The notes beneath the pieces were generated by a model. That model was not told where the DNA came from, ran no database searches, and saw only the letters and a list, made by a program, of their open reading frames with translations. 64,000 bases of DNA from Serripes groenlandicus (Eukaryota > Mollusca > Bivalvia > Cardiida > Cardiidae), in assembly GCA_031761405.1 (NCBI GenBank), contig JASEVX010000012.1, forward strand, positions 28,125,267-28,189,266. The letters are read 5' to 3'. Every line of letters begins with the position of its first letter. The first letter of the stretch is position 1. Shown here piece after piece: positions 21,135-31,274 of this stretch. The translations under genes were made by a program, and so were the position numbers.

Positions 21135-21338
21135 TTAACCTTTTCCCACTTACAGACGTATGGGCAGTAGACAATTTTTGAAAATAGTATGGCAAAAGGA
21201 GAAAATACTCAGGAAGATCAATATCTCCTTTTGACACAATGTTTTCAACTCTTATATTTTGGGGATTTTTTTACATTTTTGTCATACTGTTTTCAAAGTC
21301 GTCTGTTGCAAAATTTGATGTATGTAAGAAAGGGTTAA
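21135..21338 (+). mobile_element. MITE-B, 204-bp variant
   Basis: TTAA both sides. ccttttcccacttacagacg at left, tgtatgtaagaaaggg at right. Shorter by a deletion near the left subterminal region. Confidence 0.75.
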
Positions 21339-21349
21339 AGAAACTTTTT

Positions 21350-21492
21350 TAATGAAACGAGTTTTGAAAGAAAGTTGAAAACATGATTCGAAAATAATTT
21401 CGTTCATTTAAAGCATTTTCTCTTCCTCTCATAATGTGTTCTAGTGCGTTCGCTGTAAAGGCAGTACATTTCTATATTAGGAAACGGGTTAA
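21350..21492. mobile_element. MITE-B right-half fragment
   Basis: gaaagttgaaaacatgattc...ctctcataatgtgttc...tatattaggaaacgggttaa. Confidence 0.45.
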
Positions 21493-21675
21493 AAACAAAC
21501 AAATGTATAAACTACATATACCTCTAACAATAAATAGGTTTCAAGAATATGCCAAAAAGATCACCATTTACTTTCTTTTTATTGGAAATAAATATGACTT
21601 TATCCACGTTATGCAAACATTGTAAATCAATCTTTTAAATAGGAAATAAAAACTTCATATAAATGTAGACAATGT

Positions 21676-21906
21676 TTAACCCTTTCCCTCATATAGACGC
21701 TTTCTGACGCCTCTGCAGCAGACGGCTTTTTGAAAACATAGTGACAAAAGAAGAAATTGCTCAAAACGAGCAATTTCTCCTTTTGCCACAATGTTTTCCA
21801 CTTTAAGTCATAGGTTATCCATTCAATTATAGTGATTTTTTCATTTGTTGACAAAATGTATTTAAAGTCGTCTCCTGCAGAATTGTCGTATGTGGGAAAG
21901 GGTTAA
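21676..21906 (+). mobile_element. MITE-A, full length
   Basis: TTAA both sides, 231 bp. Left CCCTTTCCCTCATATAGAC, right GTATGTGGGAAAGGG, so this copy has an A-type left end and a B-type right end. Confidence 0.88.
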
Positions 21907-22003
21907 AGAATGATTCCATTAAGCGTCATACCGGCGTCTTACATACATGTTAGTGGTGTTCTGCGCAAGCCCAACCTGTACTCACGTGTGTGTGGAACAA
22001 GAC

Positions 22004-22358
22004 CAGGGGCGTAGCTAGGGTCTACAGAGGAGTGTGTACGCAATCTTTTAAAGGGGTTCCGGGGGAGTCCCCCCGGGATTTGTTTCCGCCCTATATCGCC
22101 TGTGGTGACTTCTGTGAGCATTTCAGTAGCAAAACATGACTGATCTTGATGGTGAAATAAATTTTCTAGGACATTTTGAGATAGTAAAATGTGTTGCATT
22201 TGTCGTTTTTCGTCAAATCTATCAGTCAAATCGGTTGTTTTATACTTACCACTACCCCATGACAAGTTTTTATTGCAGATTTAAACTTTTTAAAATTTGA
22301 GTACTGGGGACAATGTGTACGCAGCTGCGTATTTTGCGTACAGTCAGCTACGCGCCTG
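22004..22358. mobile_element. K element with 5-bp target-site duplication
   Basis: Ends CAGGGGCGTAGCTAG and AGCTACGCGCCTG are inverted repeats. AAGAC flanks both sides (21999-22003 and 22359-22363). Includes a GC-rich aaggggttccgggggagtcc segment. CAGGGG ends recall hAT-type MITEs, but those usually make 8-bp duplications, so the superfamily is left open. Confidence 0.7.
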
Positions 22359-22374
22359 AAGACGTGCATACGCG

Positions 22375-22587
22375 TTAACCCTTTCAGTGCCGAATTGTTT
22401 AAAGTAGACTATTCCATGTTCAAACTCGGACGACTCTATTTTCATGTTATAGGATATTTGGAATATTTTTATAACTCACAGCCAAACAATGCAGATTTCA
22501 GGTGAGACAGCTCGTTACGAGCTGATTCACCTGAATCTGTATTGTTTGCAAAAAGCTCAATATTGCCTTTGACGCTGAAAGAGTTAA
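22375..22587. mobile_element. MITE-C, full length (reference copy, 213 bp)
   Basis: TTAA on both sides. Left CCCTTTCAGTGCCGAATTG; right GACGCTGAAAGAG. Subterminal gtttaaagtagactattcc at left. Central stem: gcagatttcaggtgagacag with its partner around agctgattcacctgaatctg. No ORF. TTAA target suggests the same enzyme class as MITE-A/B, but the interior is unrelated. Confidence 0.85.
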
Positions 22588-23299
22588 TTGATCCAAATGA
22601 ATACCGCTTTACTGAAATCTCTTGAAGCCTACTTTTTACTTAGTAGCGAACAGTACAGAGCCAGATCAGACTGTGCGGAAGCACTCGCTGACATGAGTAT
22701 ACACTGATCGCAAATGCTTAACGGTTGGTATTCGCATAGCTCCGCTCATGTAGTTAATTGTCATACCAAATCTAAACGTGTGTCTAGATAATATGAACTA
22801 TTTCTCAGCGGGTTTTTGTTATTATTATAAGTGGATCTAATTCTGTTTTTAGTTTGGTTCAATTCGAAACAACTTAACCGTCTATTGCGATTGAAACGTT
22901 CTCAACGGATGATGACCGTACAACCGCCAATAAAAGAGTGCGCACTGTACAATAGTTCACGAATTCTTATTGAATACTCAAAATAGGCAAACGGTATGTG
23001 TGAATGCATTTGTAATTACGCAGTTATTGTTAAAACAAGCCTCTTGTTTTAAATAACATAACATAACATAATGTTTATTGGCGTGAAACATTAACAATAT
23101 TTATATATAGTCATATGTTGTATATATATTTCTTATATATGATATTATGAAATATATATATGCTTTGGTGACTTATAGGCCCATGGGGCCGGATGTTACT
23201 ACTAATTGTTAAAGAATAAATGTATATTATAAATGCTTTGTAACACATGTCACAGTAATAAACAATTTACTCACTTACTTACACACATAAACAAGATGT
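22588..23299. other. Intron stretch without recognised feature
   Basis: Mostly unique-looking. Short ataacataacata repeat near 23056 and a TA-rich patch at 23100-23160. Confidence 0.45.
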
Positions 23300-23392
23300 A
23301 GTGGCATCCCTCCTTAGAGGGTTGCGGGGATATCATTACGAAGAATGCTGAACTATTGTTGAGTGTAGCCTAAAACACCATACACACAAGCA
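23300..23392 (+). mobile_element. SINE-E remnant
   Basis: gtggcatccctccttagagg...gggttgcggggatatcattac...gcctaaaacaccatac; head missing, strongly deleted. Confidence 0.45.
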
Positions 23393-24070
23393 AATAATTT
23401 AGATAAATTAAATATTGTGCAAGTACAGTCAAGTTTCCTTTTCTTGAAATTATTTAGAAGTGAAATATACTGAAGAATGCTAAATATATTGTTGTTACAT
23501 AACAATTCCCGTCTCCATCGGTCTCTAAAGTATTAATTGTTATTAACCTCTCGATGAATTGTGAATTTGAAGGGTTTCACTATTATGCGTGGAAAATATA
23601 ATAGGAGGATGTTTTATTTCTCCAAAATTACAACTTTTATTGTAATGATGTTTCCAGAACGCATTCTGAATATTCCATTGTTTTTTAAGGGGAGTATTTG
23701 TTTCATTAACGTTTAAACATATGTCATTGATGATGTACTTAATAGTTACATTTATAGTATAAAAAGGGGGGAGGAATTAGCAGTCAACGATATGAGGTAT
23801 ACGGTTCAACTAAGCAAATGAAAAGATTCACAAAACGACACACTGCATGGAATGTTCGTTTGATACGCAACCAAATGTGCTTCATAGCTTGGAAAAGAGG
23901 ACTAATAGTAAACAAATGTTTTCCACGACCCGTTAAAACATTTCCTTTGAATTTGCAAGTTAAATACGCCCCCCTCCAACTTAGACTCAACGGGTTACAC
24001 TTTACTCAGTTGTGAAACCTTAGATGATGATTCCCCAGAACTGATCCATGCAAATTATTTTCTTTTCCTG
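23393..24070. other. Intron stretch without recognised feature
   Basis: The 65-68 codon ORFs on opposite strands at 23784-24015 show no motif. No repeat family recognised. Confidence 0.4.
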
Positions 24071-24278
24071 TGTGGTTGTGTGTTTTACGCCGCTTTATAT
24101 CACGGCGTTTCCTGGGAAAGTTACCAGTTCTACTGGTCCATTTAACCTGACACCACCAGTCAGTCTGTCGTAATGCAAACCCCGTAACCCTGAGCGCCAA
24201 GGAGTGCAGCCATTACTACCATGTTCGAAGTATTTAGTATGACCCGGTCGAGGATCGAACCCGTGACCTCCCGCACCC
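24071..24278 (-). mobile_element. SINE-E body and head
   Basis: gttttacgccgctttatatc at the 3' side, ggtccatttaacctgacacc, gcgccaaggagtgcagcc, and the B box (minus GGGTTCGATCC) at about 24246-24262. Confidence 0.85.
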
Positions 24279-24400
24279 GAGGCGGACGCTCTACCACTAC
24301 ACCACCGAGGCGGACGCTCTACCAATACACCGCCGAGGCGGACGCTCTATCACTACACCAACGAGACGGAAGCTCTATCACTACACCACCGAGGCGGTCC
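24279..24400 (-). repeat. 28-bp tandem array of the SINE-E tRNA 5' half
   Basis: gaggcgg-type unit starts fall at 24279, 24307, 24335, 24363 and 24391, exactly 28 bp apart. Each complete unit on the minus strand contains TAGTGRTAGAGCKTCCG, the A-box half of the SINE head, so four A boxes lie in tandem before one B box. Confidence 0.88.
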
Positions 24401-24436
24401 CCATGCAAACTAACAATCGAAAATCATGTGCATGTA

Positions 24437-24651
24437 TTCAACTCTTTCAGCGCCGAATCGTTTAGAGTAGACTCTTCCATGTTTAAAACTCGGACGACTC
24501 TATTTCATGTTATAGGATTTTTGGAATATTTTTTATAACTCACAGCCAAACAATGCAGATTTCAGGTGAGACAGCTCGTTACGAGCTGACTCACCTGAAT
24601 CTGTATTGTTTGCAAAAAGCTCAATATTGCCTTTGGCGCTGAAAGAGTTAA
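24437..24651. mobile_element. MITE-C, full length
   Basis: Left TTCA-ACTCTTTCAGCGCCG, right TTGGCGCTGAAAGAG-TTAA. Palindrome gacagctcgttacgagctga. Confidence 0.85.
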
Positions 24652-26460
24652 CTAGACATATTATTGTTTATACAGTATCTCAAACTTTATACATTTTTCT
24701 TCCGGTGATATATTCTGGCATTTAATTGAACTTGTACTAGTACGATGTGTAAATGTGCAATGTCTATTTGGATTTAATAAGTTACGCTTAGGTTAATGTT
24801 TTCCCTTGGGCGCCGACTAATTTGTTGTATGAAAGTACGCTTGTGTACCCCCATAATAATGCATGTACACGTATATGACTGTCTGCCAGTCAGGATCAAT
24901 CGAGAATCAAAGAAAACAAAATAGAAATATTTCCAATACAATTTTGAAATCGATGTAAAGGATAGAGATATATTAATCTAAGAAATTATACACAGTTCAA
25001 TTAAAGAATTTATCAGACAGAAAAGAAAGATACTAATAAAGATACTTAAACCGGAAGCAAGACTCCAATTATAAAAGCAGAGCTAGTATTTAAGAAAGTT
25101 ACCCGCATATTCGAATCTACCCTGCTTTGCGCTGAGGATTATTATTTTCACTAGGTCCGTTTGATGTTCCCTTGTACTTAGTAAGACCCTAATTTGCGAG
25201 TGATTTCTCATTCAAATCTGTCCATCCAGCCAGTTATAAGTAGTTAATTTTTCTCCGCCATGAATTAAAAGGATTATGGGTAATGAAAACCCCCATACCT
25301 TAATTGGAATGCTTTGAAGTTGTTCGCTGAAATTTCACGCTTTTACCCTTTAGTTCAAATTTGCTTTAATTTATTACTTTATAATGTAATGTTTTTAATA
25401 TTTCGTTTCAGATATCTGCAATGAAAATTAGATTATTGTTTAATAAAACAAATGTATCAGAAGGGAACTTCATTCTTAATACATCTATTTAGATGATTAT
25501 TAAATGCAGAACTGCTACTGGGCTGTTTTTCTATCTAGAGTCAAAGATCGAACTATCTGAATATTTATGAGGGTGAAAAACCTAGGAAAGTTGATAGAGT
25601 TACAACATTTTGAAATGACCCCTTAAATGTTAATAGAATAAAGGGTCAAGAAGTGTACCCGCAACGAAAGGAGTCACCAAAAACAGTTTAACGGGGTTAC
25701 AAAAAGAAAGTGGAAATGATTTATAGCTTTTTAAAATGCAACATTTTTATTTCTCTCTCGTGAATTTGTTTTTTGTAGCGGTTAGAGAGGTTTTTTATAT
25801 TTACAGAAGCTTTATCAATGTGTACCTAATACGAAGTATTTATTATGTTAGTCGTTATTCTGTGCGTACGTTAGGAAGCGTGCATGTTCATTTGTCCTAT
25901 CGCCTCAAGTTTTTCCTTGATATAGACAACTTTTGACGCCGTGGAAAAAACAAAAGATTGAATGCTAACGTTTCGTACTCGGGATTTAAATTATCCTTCA
26001 AATGTTAAAGATGTTATAGTTTGCGCTTTAATGGTTTTTATTTGAGGTACTTTCTGTTCAAAATGTTATTGATTGTGTTTATTTTGGTTAATAATTACCT
26101 GTATATTCAATCAATATTTATTGTTATCTATATATCCTTTTCATGTCATATCCTTTTCATAAAATATTTATTTTTATCGTTCCTCTTCCAACAATTGGCT
26201 TACAGTCTATGTGGAGAGCAGTCATTTGCATTTGTCTTTAATTGATGTAAATGCGGAGTTTAATTAAGACCCTAAATTGCTAGACGAGATTCAAATATAT
26301 GTTCATGCATTCTGACACAAATACAATGCAAGAAAATATTATTAACAACAGTGCATTATTTCCAACCGGGAAAAGGTCAAAAGAAAAAAAGAAGTTAGTG
26401 TTGTGATGATATAATATTATAATTGTACATCACACTTTGGAAGTAAAGAAATAAATACAT
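24652..26460. other. Repeat-poor part of the Sp intron
   Basis: About 1.8 kb in which I recognise no MITE, SINE or tandem array, unlike the flanks. ORFs of 66-74 codons (25736-26245) are AT-rich hydrophobic chance frames. A TTTAATTAAG homeodomain-type site lies near 26259. This could be selected regulatory DNA or simply old repeats. Confidence 0.4.
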
Positions 26461-26477
26461 TTTGAAATAAAAAGATT

Positions 26478-26549
26478 TGACCCCGACGTGATTTGAACAC
26501 GCAACCTTCTGATCTGGAGTCAGACGCGCTACCGTTGCGCCACAGAGTC
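26478..26549 (-). tRNA. tRNA-Trp (anticodon CCA)
   Basis: A 72-nt gene on the minus strand. The seven-base acceptor stem pairs fully, allowing two G-U pairs. The A box reads TGGCGCAACGG. The anticodon arm TCTGA-CTCCAGA-TCAGA has a perfect 5-bp stem and CCA at the anticodon. The T arm is GCGTG-TTCAAAT-CACGT. The sequence is nearly identical to animal nuclear tRNA-Trp from memory. A run of five T (minus strand; plus 26469-26473) follows within a few bases as a Pol III terminator. No SINE body is attached, so this looks like a real gene rather than a SINE head. It lies antisense inside the Sp intron. Confidence 0.95.
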
Positions 26550-26879
26550 AGCTGATAAGAAAGGCAATAACATAATGTATACATCTCAGTCAGACGATCG
26601 CCATTGTTATTTTATGGTTCAATAATTATTGTATTTTATAGATACGACTCTTGCTGCTTTTCCAGCCAAGTAAATAACATCAACATGTACATAATCAGCT
26701 TATTATTTATTGCATAAGTGATTTCGATATTCAATAAGCCTGCTAGATTTCTTTAGCAATTTCACACCTGGTTTCATATCTATTTATAGTATAATTATAG
26801 TATAATTATTTTGACGAATGTCGATAAACGATGCATTTTTATATAAAGATGTATTTATTCTCTTTAACTTCTTCTTCTT

Positions 26880-27028
26880 CTCCTTAACAATGAGTTATTT
26901 CTCCTTTCCCCACAATGTGACAAACTTGTTTCAGTAATTATACCTTTATTAATATATACGTTCCATGTTTTAGCCTAAATGTTTTCAAAGTTGTCTGCTG
27001 CATATTTGTTGTATGTGGGAAATGGTTA
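26880..27028. mobile_element. MITE-B right part
   Basis: atttctcctttccccacaat...tgttttcaaagttgtctg...tgtatgtgggaaatggtta. Confidence 0.55.
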
Positions 27029-27030
27029 AG

Positions 27031-27272
27031 TTGACCCTTTTCCACTTGTAGATGCTACTGCACGCATCTGTAACAGACACTTTTCTATTTAAAACATTGT
27101 GACAAAAGGTCAAACTGCTCATAATAAGTACTTTCCTATTTTACCACAATGTTTTCAACTCTTTTCAACAAATATACGTTAATTTATTGCGATTTTTCAC
27201 AGTTTTGCCTGGACGTTTTCATTGTCGGTTGCTACAGATGTGTTTAATTGTATAGGGGTGATGGTTTACTAT
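27031..27272 (+). mobile_element. MITE-B, diverged
   Basis: gttgacccttttccacttg...gcatctgtaacagacac at left; cggttgctacagatgtg...gggtgatggttta at right. Directly follows the previous fragment. Confidence 0.55.
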
Positions 27273-27366
27273 TTCTCGGGCATCAACAATGATCGATTGA
27301 GGAGCACACATGCTTTTAAAACGGGTCTCCTAGGGTCGATTGCTTCTCACCATACGACATACAGTA

Positions 27367-27536
27367 CAACCTGTGTTTAAAGACCAACTATCGGAAGACA
27401 GCATTCTGGTCTTTGTTCACATGTGGTCTTTAATTGTAGGGTCTTTTACGCAGAAATTGTTTAATTGGGAAATTAAAAATGTGGTTGCTAAAGAAAGGGA
27501 ATTGCTTTACAAAGGTGGTCTTAAGCACTCGTTTGA
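27367..27536. mobile_element. Family I element, 160 bp before Sp exon 2
   Basis: caacctgtgtttaaagacca...ggtctttgttcacatgtgg at left, gtggttgctaaagaaaggga, right end acaaaggtggtcttaagc. It explains the 87-codon ORF at 27340-27603. Confidence 0.6.
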
Positions 27537-27693
27537 CTGTACGATCAGAAGTGCACTGTATATCGAAGGTTTCTGGAATGCCACTGCTCTGGTGCCATTG
27601 TGATCTAAACAAACACTTGTCGCAAAAGGCCTTTTGTTAGTTTTGCCGTAGCGCCGTGCATAATTTATATGTAGTTTTTTTCATATTTTTCAG

Positions 27694-28896
27694 GATATAC
27701 ATAATCCATTAGGTGGCGCTCCGCTTGCAATGTTGGCCGCACAGTGTAACAAGATCACCTCGAAATCACCTCCGCCACTAGCCGACGCTGCAGTCGGAAA
27801 GGGTTTCCATCCGTGGAAAAAACCGGACCCAGCAGACTCTTCAAATTTCCTACTTGTTCCCCAACAGAGAAGTTCTTCATTTGTTCCGACCTCTTCACAG
27901 AGTTATAACAGATCGGGTACCAGCTTAAACGGAAGTAGTGTTTATGGAAATGACCTTATTTATCCAGTGACCTCTAATTCGAACCATAACGGCCAATCAG
28001 AATCGCCACAGTCCTCTTATTTTCAAAAGATGCACAGTGACTCAGCTTGGGCGGACACCGGATTACCGGGAATGTATTCGAGGGTTTCCGCAATGCCTAC
28101 GCATGCGCATAACTATGAGACTTGGCCTTTTGGACTTGGTGCGAATTTAAAAACGGAAGTTGCCACTTCCGTTAATCCCGTAGGTCCGTTTTGGGACATG
28201 CATACGGGGAGTGGAAGTCTCTACACGGATGTGGCGTCACAAAACTCGGGACTCCATTCACAGATGTCCGGATACGCAGGGGATTTAAAACTGGGTCACA
28301 CGCTCGGTTCCTCCTCTGGTTCCCTGTTCTCAGCGACAGGTCAACAGTTCTTACAGGACCCTTATAAAAGTATGTATTCACAAAGTGATATTGGAGCATC
28401 ATCTGTGAACCCGTTTCTGTCTCGCCCTACAGTATCAAATATTCCAAGTCCAAAATCGTCGAAACGATATTCCGGAAGAGCCACGTGCGCATGCCCAAAC
28501 TGTCACGAGGCAGAGCGTCTAGGTCCGGCGGGCGCTCATTTGATAAAGAAGAACGTTCATAGCTGTCATATTCCCGGATGTGGAAAGGTCTACGGGAAAA
28601 CGTCTCACCTTAAAGCCCATTTACGCTGGCATACCGGCGAGCGACCTTTCATATGTAACTGGCTTTTTTGTGGAAAACGGTTTACAAGATCGGATGAGCT
28701 GCAAAGGCATTTAAGAACTCATACCGGAGAAAAACGATTCGCGTGTCCAGTTTGTAATAAAAAATTCATGAGAAGTGACCATCTTAGTAAACATGTGAAA
28801 ACACACAGCGAAGGAGGTAAGAGAAGCGGAAGTGAATCAGACACAAGTCAAAATGATGAAAGTTCCTGTCCACCAAAGCCATATGATAAGCAGTGA
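27694..28896 (+). CDS. Sp8/9-like: Sp6-9 (Sp8/Sp9-like) zinc-finger transcription factor, coding exon 2
   Basis: Nuclear DNA-binding regulator of the Sp family, predicted to bind GC/GT boxes. Numbering from the Met at 27730 (388 residues to the stop): SP box MLAAQCNKI (1-9); GKGFHPWK (23-30), typical of Sp6-9; Ser/Gly/Asn-rich middle with conserved islands (YETWPF about 129-134, WDMH about 155-158); RYSGR then Btd box [13 protein letters not shown] (253-265). Three C2H2 fingers follow: C279/C284/H297/H301, C309/C314/H327/H331 and C339/C342/H355/H359, with base-contact helices [16 protein letters not shown] and RSDHLSKH as in Sp1. An acidic/serine tail of 29 residues ends it. Upstream of Met, 36 in-frame bases (27694-27729) encode [12 protein letters not shown] back to a pyrimidine-tract acceptor (tttttcag). 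The joined protein is about 409 residues, shorter than vertebrate SP8/SP9 (about 480-510), mainly for lack of Ala runs. No internal stop or frameshift. Sp8/Sp9 relatives act in appendage outgrowth and neural patterning; the role here is inferred. Sp8 versus Sp9 cannot be assigned, because the invertebrate gene may be pro-orthologous to Sp6-9. Confidence 0.95.
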   Translation, partial: DIHNPLGGAPLAMLAAQCNKITSKSPPPLADAAVGKGFHPWKKPDPADSSNFLLVPQQRSSSFVPTSSQSYNRSGTSLNGSSVYGNDLIYPVTSNSNHNGQSESPQSSYFQKMHSDSAWADTGLPGMYSRVSAMPTHAHNYETWPFGLGANLKTEVATSVNPVGPFWDMHTGSGSLYTDVASQNSGLHSQMSGYAGDLKLGHTLGSSSGSLFSATGQQFLQDPYKSMYSQSDIGASSVNPFLSRPTVSNIPSPKSSKRYSGRATCACPNCHEAERLGPAGAHLIKKNVHSCHIPGCGKVYGKTSHLKAHLRWHTGERPFICNWLFCGKRFTRSDELQRHLRTHTGEKRFACPVCNKKFMRSDHLSKHVKTHSEGGKRSGSESDTSQNDESSCPPKPYDKQ

Positions 28897-29022
28897 TTTT
28901 TGTCGTTAAAATTTGGAATAACTTTTACTGTGTCAATAATGGTATATGTTTTGTTGCTGAGTGCTGTTTCGGACCTTGTCTAGAACGATCGGGCAATCAG
29001 AATCACCTTGTAATATGTACTT
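28897..29022 (+). other. Region after the Sp stop codon (start of 3' UTR)
   Basis: Non-repetitive AT-rich sequence following the TGA. No AATAAA signal is visible before the first MITE fragment begins near 29023, so the poly(A) site is either non-canonical or lies beyond the MITEs. Confidence 0.4.
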
Positions 29023-29140
29023 TAACCTCATACGACAATTCTGCAGCAGACGTCTTTGAACATATGTTGTCAAAGAATAGAAAATCTCTATAATTGAAAG
29101 GTTAACCTATGACTCAAAGTGGAAAACATTGTGGCAATGG
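29023..29140 (-). mobile_element. MITE-A, left half only, in the Sp 3' region
   Basis: ttaacctcatacgacaattc...gcagcagacgtctttgaac...gtggaaaacattgtggc, cut at TTAA where a MITE-B begins. Confidence 0.7.
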
Positions 29141-29383
29141 TTAAACCGTTTTCCCAAATACAAGATAATCTGCAGCAACTGACTTTGAAAACGCTCTGTC
29201 AAAAATATGGAAACTCACTATAAATGGAAGAACACTTAATTAATAAGTTGAAAACAGTGCGGCTTAAGGTTGAATTGCTCATGATGAGCAATTTGTACTT
29301 AAGAAACAATGTTTTCAAAATATTTTTAAAAGTCGCATGCTGTAGAGGCGTCAAAACGCGTTTTGTACTTGGGAAAGGGTTAA
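29141..29383 (-). mobile_element. MITE-B in the Sp 3' region
   Basis: TTAA both sides. Left accgttttcccaaatac, hairpin ttgaattgctcatgatgagc, right gtacttgggaaaggg. It has apparently inserted in or beside the truncated MITE-A. Confidence 0.75.
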
Positions 29384-29691
29384 TACTAGAAAGTAATTTC
29401 CGAACAGGTAACCACTGCCCTTTGCGAGTGTAATAAGCGTTGAACTCGTGGGCTTCAAGCTTTTGCCTGACGAAAATGCATTTTCGAAGTCGTTACATAC
29501 AGTAAACAAACGCTTGAAAGCATCCACGGAAAACGGAAATAATGCTCTTTCGCCATTTTATAGTGTATTGTGTCACAAAACATCTTTTATTGTCCAGGAG
29601 CTCTCATCCTTATCAATAGAATTCGATTTGAGAAAAGTTTTAATTCCTGAATAAGGTTTTAGCATCATTTTTGAATTAAATCAAATCTTTA
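29384..29691. other. Stretch without recognised feature
   Basis: A 68-codon ORF (29448-29654) has no recognisable domain. Possible continuation of the Sp 3' UTR. Confidence 0.35.
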
Positions 29692-30053
29692 CTCTTTCCG
29701 ACATGCATACGTATCTAAAGCAGACGTCTTTAGAGAAAACAAATCGGCAAACGGGGAAATTGCTCATCATGTTTCTTAAGCCTATGCAGCAAACGGCTTT
29801 TTGAAAACATAATGACAAAAGAAGAAATTACTCAAAACGAGCAATTTCTCCTTTTGCAACAATGATTTCCACTTTTAGTCATAGCTTATCCATTCAATTA
29901 TAGAGATTTTCTATTTATTTTTTTGCCACACTGTTTCAACACTTACATGTGTTATATGAATATATTATCATTGGTACAAATTTAAGCTTTTGTTGTTTGC
30001 TTACAATGTTTTCGAAGTCGTATACTGCAGATTTGTTGTATTTGGGAGAGGTA
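29692..30053. mobile_element. MITE-B carrying an inserted MITE-A piece
   Basis: B-type left (actctttccgacatgcatac...ggggaaattgctcatcatg) to 29779. A MITE-A middle (gcagcaaacggctttttg...tagagattttctat, about 29785-29920) follows, then the B-type right end (gtcgtatactgcagatttg...tttgggagaggta). Confidence 0.55.
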
Positions 30054-30179
30054 TACAGCCTTTTGTAAAATGTTTACTGACTACCTCAGAAGGCAATACT
30101 ATCTAATTTATTGCTGATTTCAACAATGTTAAGTAATATCCCGTTAGTCAACTGATAATTTTGTGATGGAGATTTAATA

Positions 30180-30300
30180 ACATTGTACCGAATACAGACG
30201 CCTTTTGGCTTAGTTGCAGAAGAGGAATTTTAAAAGACGTTGTTGAAAAAGGAGAGATTGCTAGTGTATGGGCGGGTAAAAAAGAAACTGCTGTAAAAAA
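30180..30300. mobile_element. MITE-B left fragment
   Basis: taccgaatacagacgcc...gttgttgaaaaaggagag; right end missing. Confidence 0.4.
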
Positions 30301-30370
30301 GCAAGTTCTTCTATTTTCTTAATGCTTTCAATATTGCATCTAAAGTATATTTTCAAAATTTCTCCATGTT

Positions 30371-30451
30371 TTAACCCTTTCCCTCATATAGACGCTTTCT
30401 GCAGCAGATGGCTTTTTGAAAACAGAATTGTCGTATGAGGGAAATAGTTAA
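30371..30451 (+). mobile_element. MITE-A internal-deletion derivative (81 bp)
   Basis: TTAA-CCCTTTCCCTCATATAGAC at left, gcagcagatggctttttg, then a direct jump to agaattgtcgtatgaggg and TTAA. Only the two ends remain. Confidence 0.85.
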
Positions 30452-30506
30452 ATATATACTCTGACGATGGCAACAATGTTAAATCTGGTAGTCTGTTAAG
30501 GGGACA

Positions 30507-30735
30507 AAATTAGCACTTTTCCATGTACAGCAAATCTGCAGCAGACGACTTTGAAAACATATTAACGTATAGAAAATCCCTATAAATGCAAACATAAATA
30601 ATTATTGAAAACAGTTGTATACATTCTGGAGAAGGGAAAAATTTCCCATAATGAAAAAATCTCCTTTTGTCAATGTGTTTTAAAAATTTACCTGTTGCAG
30701 ATGCATACACAATTGTGTCCGCACGTTGGAAGAGC
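30507..30735 (-). mobile_element. MITE-B, diverged
   Basis: ttagcacttttccatgtac...tctgcagcagacgactttg at left; cctgttgcagatgcatac...gcacgttggaagagcg at right. Confidence 0.55.
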
Positions 30736-31002
30736 GATATCTTCTTTCGCCACTATATTTTCAAACGTTAACAAATAAGAAAACTGTAATATGTGTACAA
30801 ATGTGTATGGAAATAGTCAGACAATTACTGACTATAGCATGATTATCGAAATGTAAATATTTATTAAAGATAATCTGAATTTTAGTATATTAAATTATTG
30901 TTATGCTAAAACTTAATAAACGAATCTGGAGCCAAAATTGTTTCATGTCTTTAGTTTGTTTATATCGATATAACTTGTTTAAAGACACATGTTTGCATGT
31001 TC

Positions 31003-31229
31003 TTAACCCTTTCCCACATATATACACATTTACACGCATCTGCAGCAGACGGCATTTGAAAAAAGTATGGCAAAATGAGAATTTGATCATCATGAGCAAG
31101 TTCTCCCATGGCCACAATGTTTTCAACTCTCTTCAATAATTTTAATTTAATTAGTAGATATTTCCATTTTGTGCGTACATGTTTTCAAATGCGTTTGCTG
31201 CAGATGTGCTGTATGTTGGCTATCGTTAA
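31003..31229 (+). mobile_element. MITE-B
   Basis: TTAA-CCCTTTCCCACATATATAC at left, cgcatctgcagcagacggc, right end atgttggctatcg-TTAA (mutated terminal GGG). Confidence 0.72.
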
Positions 31230-31274
31230 TGCCAAAGCCTTAAAGTATATAGTTTGGCATGGTCGCAGATCAAC

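Larger units (their letters stand above)
18651..27693 (+). other. Intron 1 of the Sp6-9 gene (9,043 bp)
   Basis: Bounded by donor gtaagc (18651) and acceptor tttttcag (27693), both in phase 0. It holds several TTAA MITEs, three MITE-C copies, one SINE-G, a SINE-E with tandem heads, a K element, a family I element and an antisense tRNA-Trp. Long introns full of repeats are ordinary in bivalves. The boundaries depend on the exon 1 call. Confidence 0.7.

Noticed and set aside
24246..24306. Functional tRNA gene (Pro/Glu-like)
   Set aside because: It is the SINE-E head, followed by the SINE body, with tandem 5' halves; not an independent tRNA.
27340..27603. 87-codon ORF just upstream of the Sp exon 2
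   Set aside because: Explained by a family I repeat; not in frame with or needed for the Sp protein.
28172..28402. 76-codon minus-strand ORF inside the Sp exon
   Set aside because: Antisense shadow of the well-supported Sp coding sequence.
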